Source: an uncultured Clostridia bacterium
GTDB lineage: Bacteria > Bacillota > Clostridia > Christensenellales > Borkfalkiaceae
Direction of reading: 5' to 3'
Assembly (NCBI GenBank): GCA_947177825.1
Contig: CAMWWA010000051.1
Coordinates: 1-8,088, forward strand
DNA length: 8,088 nt
A program made the translations under genes and the position numbers. Position 1 is the first letter of the stretch. Each line of letters opens with the position of its first letter. The notes beneath the pieces are model-generated. The model saw only the letters and a list, made by a program, of their open reading frames with translations. It had not been told where the DNA came from and searched no databases. Positions 5,619-8,088 of the stretch are shown here, in pieces.

Positions 5619-7243
5619 ATGTAATTGAATACGGTAAAGACGAATACGATTTTCCCGCGCTTATTGTGCTGGGATGTTTCGACGCGCTTCACGCAGGTCA
5701 CCGCGAGTTGTTGAAGAAAGCAAAATTGCAGGCGAAAATCAACGGACTCGACCTTGGCGTTATGATGTTCAGGGACGGAAAGGGCGGAAAGCTTATCTAT
5801 TCGTTTGAAGAGCGCCTGGCGGTTTTGGAGCAATTCAACGTCAAATTCGTGGTTGTCATAGATTACGACGAAGAATTCAAGAAAACGGCGCCGCTTGACT
5901 TTTTGAAAGTCGTTGAAGACAAAATCAACGTAAAAGCCTATATGAGCGGTAAGGATTTCCGTTTCGGCGCCCAGGCAAAGGGCAAGTCGTCCACGCTTAA
6001 AAATTATGCCGAGGACGACGAGAACGGCGTATGGTATATGCCTATAAAGGACGTCGATTTAGACGGCGAAAAAATCAGCACTACGCTTATTAAGTCGTGC
6101 CTTGACGAGGGCAACGTTGCCAAAGCCAACCTGTTGCTCGGCAGTGAGTTTTCGCTTACCGGCGAAGTGGTGAAAGGCGCGGGAAGAGGAACTTCCGTCG
6201 TCGGTTTCCCTACTGTCAATATAGATTATCCCGAGTGGAAGTATCCTTTAAAGCACGGCGTTTACAGCGTCAAGTGTCTTATCGGGGAAACCGATTATCA
6301 GGGCGTTGCAAATTTTGGAACATGTCCCACGTTTGGTGACGACAGAGTGGCTTTGGAAGTGTATTTCGAAGGCTTTAACGGCGACCTTTACGGTCAGGTG
6401 TTGACGGTCAGGTTTATCGATTTCGTTCGCGAAATCGAGGAGTTTGCCTCTGCCGACGAGCTTTCGGGACAGATTAAGTCCGATTTGAATTCGGTTGACG
6501 GAGAGGCTGTAGTCACAGAAGTTGCGCCTCAGGAAGAGCAGCCCGTTGAAGAGGTTGTTGAAACACCTGCCGAAGAAGTGACCGAACAGGTTGCTGAAGA
6601 AAGTGAAGAGGTAGTTGAAGAAGCCGTTGCGGAAGAAGCGACCGAATCCGTTGAAACAGTGGAAGAAACGGCTGTCGAGGAAACTGCCGAACCTGTTGAA
6701 ACGGTAGAGGAAGCGGTTGAGCAAGTTGAAACTGTTGAAGAAGAGCAACCCGTTGAAGAATCCGCGGAAGAAGTAATCGAAGAGGTTGAAACCGTTGAGG
6801 AAGAACAGCCTGTTGAAGAATCTGTTGAAGAAGCAAATGAAGAGGTTGAGGCTGTCGAAGAAGAACAACCTGTAGAGGCTATTGAAGAAACCGAGGAAGC
6901 GCCTGCCGAAGAAGTAACCGAACAGGTTGTTGAAGAAAGTGAAGAAACTGTTACTTATGAAGCAACCGAGCTTGATGAAACGGTAGAAGAAACGGCTGCC
7001 GATGAAACTGCCGAACCTGTTGAAACGGCAGAAGAAGCAGTTGAACAGGTTGAAACCGTTGAGGAAGAGCAACCCGTTGAAGAACCCGTTGAGGAAGTAA
7101 TTGAAGAGGTTGAAACCGTCGAGGTAGAACAACCTGTTGAAGAGATTGCGGAGGAGTCCGAAACGGTAGAGGTTGAAACCGACGCGGAGAATCAGGCGGA
7201 TAACGAAGAAACGCCCGTTGACGGAGAGGATAAACTTGATTAA
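5612..7243 (+). CDS. ribF: Bifunctional riboflavin kinase/FMN adenylyltransferase RibF with a long acidic C-terminal tail
   Basis: A 543-residue protein; RibF is usually about 300-320 residues. Residues 1-295 are RibF, which phosphorylates riboflavin to FMN and adenylates FMN to FAD. The adenylyltransferase module has GCFDALHAGH (21-30), SGKDFRFG (112-119) and ISTTLIKS (155-162). It lacks the usual F-x-PHP segment (here MFRDGKGGK, 52-60) and has Lys161 where Arg is common, so its second activity may be altered. The kinase module has GEVVKGAGRGTSVVGFPTVN (184-203), VANFGTCPTFG (232-242), the probable catalytic Glu249 in ALEVYFEGF and a C-terminal DLYGQ...VREIEEF region. Residues about 297-543 form a repetitive Glu-rich tail. 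GAGGA at 5600-5604 supports the ATG. It overlaps truB by 7 bases and the next gene by 8. Confidence 0.93.
   Translation: MLNVIEYGKDEYDFPALIVLGCFDALHAGHRELLKKAKLQAKINGLDLGVMMFRDGKGGKLIYSFEERLAVLEQFNVKFVVVIDYDEEFKKTAPLDFLKVVEDKINVKAYMSGKDFRFGAQAKGKSSTLKNYAEDDENGVWYMPIKDVDLDGEKISTTLIKSCLDEGNVAKANLLLGSEFSLTGEVVKGAGRGTSVVGFPTVNIDYPEWKYPLKHGVYSVKCLIGETDYQGVANFGTCPTFGDDRVALEVYFEGFNGDLYGQVLTVRFIDFVREIEEFASADELSGQIKSDLNSVDGEAVVTEVAPQEEQPVEEVVETPAEEVTEQVAEESEEVVEEAVAEEATESVETVEETAVEETAEPVETVEEAVEQVETVEEEQPVEESAEEVIEEVETVEEEQPVEESVEEANEEVEAVEEEQPVEAIEETEEAPAEEVTEQVVEESEETVTYEATELDETVEETAADETAEPVETAEEAVEQVETVEEEQPVEEPVEEVIEEVETVEVEQPVEEIAEESETVEVETDAENQADNEETPVDGEDKLD
6566..7156 (+). repeat. Direct duplication within the ribF tail (two copies of about 255-267 bp)
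   Basis: Copy 1 covers about 6566-6832 and copy 2 about 6902-7156. Both begin with codons for PAEEVTEQV-EESEE and run through ETVEET, DET/EETAEPVET, EEAVEQVETVEEEQPVEE and EEVIEEVETVE. The first 45 bases of the copies differ at only three positions. Copy 2 is 12 bases (four codons) shorter, so the frame is kept. Confidence 0.85.
6725..6904 (+). repeat. Three tandem 60-bp units in the ribF tail (20-residue repeat)
   Basis: Units at 6725-6784, 6785-6844 and 6845-6904. Each begins VETVEEEQPVEE or VEAVEEEQPVEA and ends in a more variable eight-residue segment. The period is exactly 20 codons, with one Pro per unit in the QPVE core. Confidence 0.88.
7049..7168 (+). repeat. Two further 60-bp units in the ribF tail
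   Basis: Units at 7049-7108 and 7109-7168 carry the same 20-residue pattern (VETVEEEQPVEE and VETVEVEQPVEE). They are the counterpart, in the second large copy, of the first two units at 6725-6844. Confidence 0.88.
7223..7229 (+). promoter_or_regulatory. Ribosome binding site of the TIM-barrel gene (decides TTG start)
   Basis: GGAGAGG lies six bases before TTG 7236 and inside the last codons of ribF. An ATG in the same frame at 7173 lacks such a site and would add 21 basic residues translated from the ribF tail repeats, so the TTG is preferred. Confidence 0.75.
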
Positions 7244-8087
7244 ATTCGGACCGAGCGGAAATTGCGAAAGCTTTTATGCGATGGGTTATAAGCATACCGT
7301 GCAGGCGCCTGAATTTCTGGATAAATTCAATTTAGACTGTTTCGAGTATTCGTTCGGCCGCGGCGTTACCATATCGGAAGGCAAAGCCGTAGAAATCGGC
7401 GAAGCTTTTGCAAGCGGCGGCAAGGAAATAAGCGTGCATGCGCCTTACTTTATCAACTTTGCAAATCCTGCGGACGAGTCGGCGCAAAAGTCATATAACT
7501 ACGTTCTGACGAGCGCGCGTTTTCTTAAGTTGTTCGGCGGTAAAAGAGTTGTCTTTCATCCTGCCGCGCAGGGTAAAGCAACACGCGAACAAGCCGTTGC
7601 ACTAACGTGCGACAGACTTAAAATTTTGCGTGATTACGTCTATCTCAACGGTTTGGAAGATTTGTATTTCTGCCCTGAAACTATGGGCAAACTGGCGCAG
7701 ATAGGCACTCTGGAAGAGATAGTCGAGTTCTGTAAAATAGATAAAATTTATCTTCCGGCAATTGATTTCGGGCATATAAACGCGCGTGAACAGGGCAGTT
7801 TAAAGACTGTTGAAGATTATAAACAGCGCCTCGAATACATGATTGCGGAGCTTGGTTACGAACGGGTTAAAAATTTCCACGTTCACTTTTCAAAGATAAT
7901 GTACGGCGGTAAGGGAGAGATAAAACACCTTACCTTTGACGACACCGTGTACGGTCCGGAATTCGAGCCGCTTGCGGTTGCGTTAAAGGAGCTTAAGCTG
8001 GAACCTTATATCGTCAGCGAGTCGGACGGCACTCAGGCTGAGGACGCCGCACGGATGAAAGAAATTTACAATAGTATTGACATATAA
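7236..8087 (+). CDS. Endonuclease IV-like (AP endonuclease family 2) TIM-barrel protein
   Basis: A 283-residue protein starting MIKFGPSGNCESFY, of the xylose isomerase-like TIM-barrel superfamily and closest in pattern to endonuclease IV (Nfo), which cleaves DNA at abasic sites using three zinc ions. Aligning by eye to E. coli Nfo, ligands are present as His68 (SVHAP), His108 (FHP), Glu148 (CPETMGK), Asp177 and His180 (IDFGH), His215 (FHVHFSK), His231 (IKHL) and Glu262 (SES). The position of Nfo Asp229, in its DRH motif, is Ile229 here. Length matches Nfo (about 280). The TTG start overlaps ribF by eight bases. A true AP endonuclease is possible, but a related hydrolase or isomerase cannot be excluded. 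The TAA at 8085-8087 ends one base before the window edge. Confidence 0.8.
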   Translation: MIKFGPSGNCESFYAMGYKHTVQAPEFLDKFNLDCFEYSFGRGVTISEGKAVEIGEAFASGGKEISVHAPYFINFANPADESAQKSYNYVLTSARFLKLFGGKRVVFHPAAQGKATREQAVALTCDRLKILRDYVYLNGLEDLYFCPETMGKLAQIGTLEEIVEFCKIDKIYLPAIDFGHINAREQGSLKTVEDYKQRLEYMIAELGYERVKNFHVHFSKIMYGGKGEIKHLTFDDTVYGPEFEPLAVALKELKLEPYIVSESDGTQAEDAARMKEIYNSIDI

Positions 8088-8088
8088 A

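Larger units (their letters stand above)
6500..7240 (+). other. Region encoding the acidic low-complexity tail of RibF
   Basis: Encodes RibF residues 297-543, composed mainly of Glu with Val, Thr, Ala, Pro, Gln and Ser. There is no Lys, Arg or His between Lys289 and Lys541, no Cys, Trp, Phe or Met, and a single Tyr (449). No signal peptide, membrane segment or known domain is visible. The frame is maintained without interruption throughout, and codons alternate (GAA/GAG, GTT/GTA/GTC), which argues for a translated and selected sequence. The tail is probably disordered or extended; its function is unknown. Confidence 0.9.

Noticed and set aside
6248..7132. Long open frame on the minus strand, rich in Phe, Asn, Leu and Gly, that resembles a repeat protein
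   Set aside because: It is the mirror of the ribF tail: GAA/GAG read backwards give TTC/CTC and GTT gives AAC, so stops are rare. The plus frame continues from a conserved RibF domain and has a ribosome binding site; the minus frame has neither homology nor a start signal.
7173..7235. Longer start for the TIM-barrel gene at ATG 7173
   Set aside because: The added 21 basic residues are an out-of-frame reading of the ribF tail; GGAGAGG at 7223-7229 and the start MIKFGPSGN favour TTG 7236.
8085..8088. Possible terminator at the end of the operon
   Set aside because: The window stops one base after the final stop codon, so nothing can be judged.

Overview
The window is a continuous stretch of bacterial coding DNA with all genes on the + strand and no gap above about 8 bases between genes. 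It is the classical nusA-infB operon of Bacillota: nusA (3' end only), ylxR/rnpM, ylxQ, infB, rbfA, nrnA, truB, ribF, followed by an endonuclease IV-like TIM-barrel gene. Gene order, a NusA that ends just after its KH domains, the YlxR/YlxQ pair, the NrnA-type DHH phosphodiesterase and strong GGAGG-type ribosome binding sites all point to a Clostridia-like member of the Bacillota. GC content looks moderate. I cannot name the genus.

Layout: 1-294 end of nusA (transcription elongation/antitermination); 299-574 ylxR/rnpM; 558-872 ylxQ (L7Ae-like); 880-3429 infB (translation initiation factor IF2); 3438-3812 rbfA (30S maturation); 3799-4773 nrnA (nanoRNase/pAp phosphatase); 4770-5618 truB (tRNA pseudouridine 55 synthase); 5612-7243 ribF (riboflavin kinase/FMN adenylyltransferase); 7236-8087 TIM-barrel protein. 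The genes are separated by 4-8 bases or overlap by 4-17 bases, so they look like one co-transcribed, translationally coupled unit. Three starts are non-ATG (TTG for ylxQ, GTG for nrnA, TTG for the last gene). No promoter, terminator, RNA gene, mobile element or CRISPR array was seen.

How the genes fit together: most products serve transcription-translation coupling, ribosome assembly, initiation and tRNA/RNA processing or turnover. RibF supplies FMN and FAD and sits in this operon in many Bacillota.

The unusual part is the 3' end. RibF carries an extra tail of about 247 residues, extremely rich in Glu, with no Lys, Arg or His until its last three residues, built from 20-residue (60-bp) units inside a larger duplicated block. 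Directly coupled to it is a TIM-barrel protein that keeps eight of the nine endonuclease IV metal ligands but appears to lack one Asp. These two are the best candidates for something undescribed. The rest is ordinary, well-conserved housekeeping sequence.
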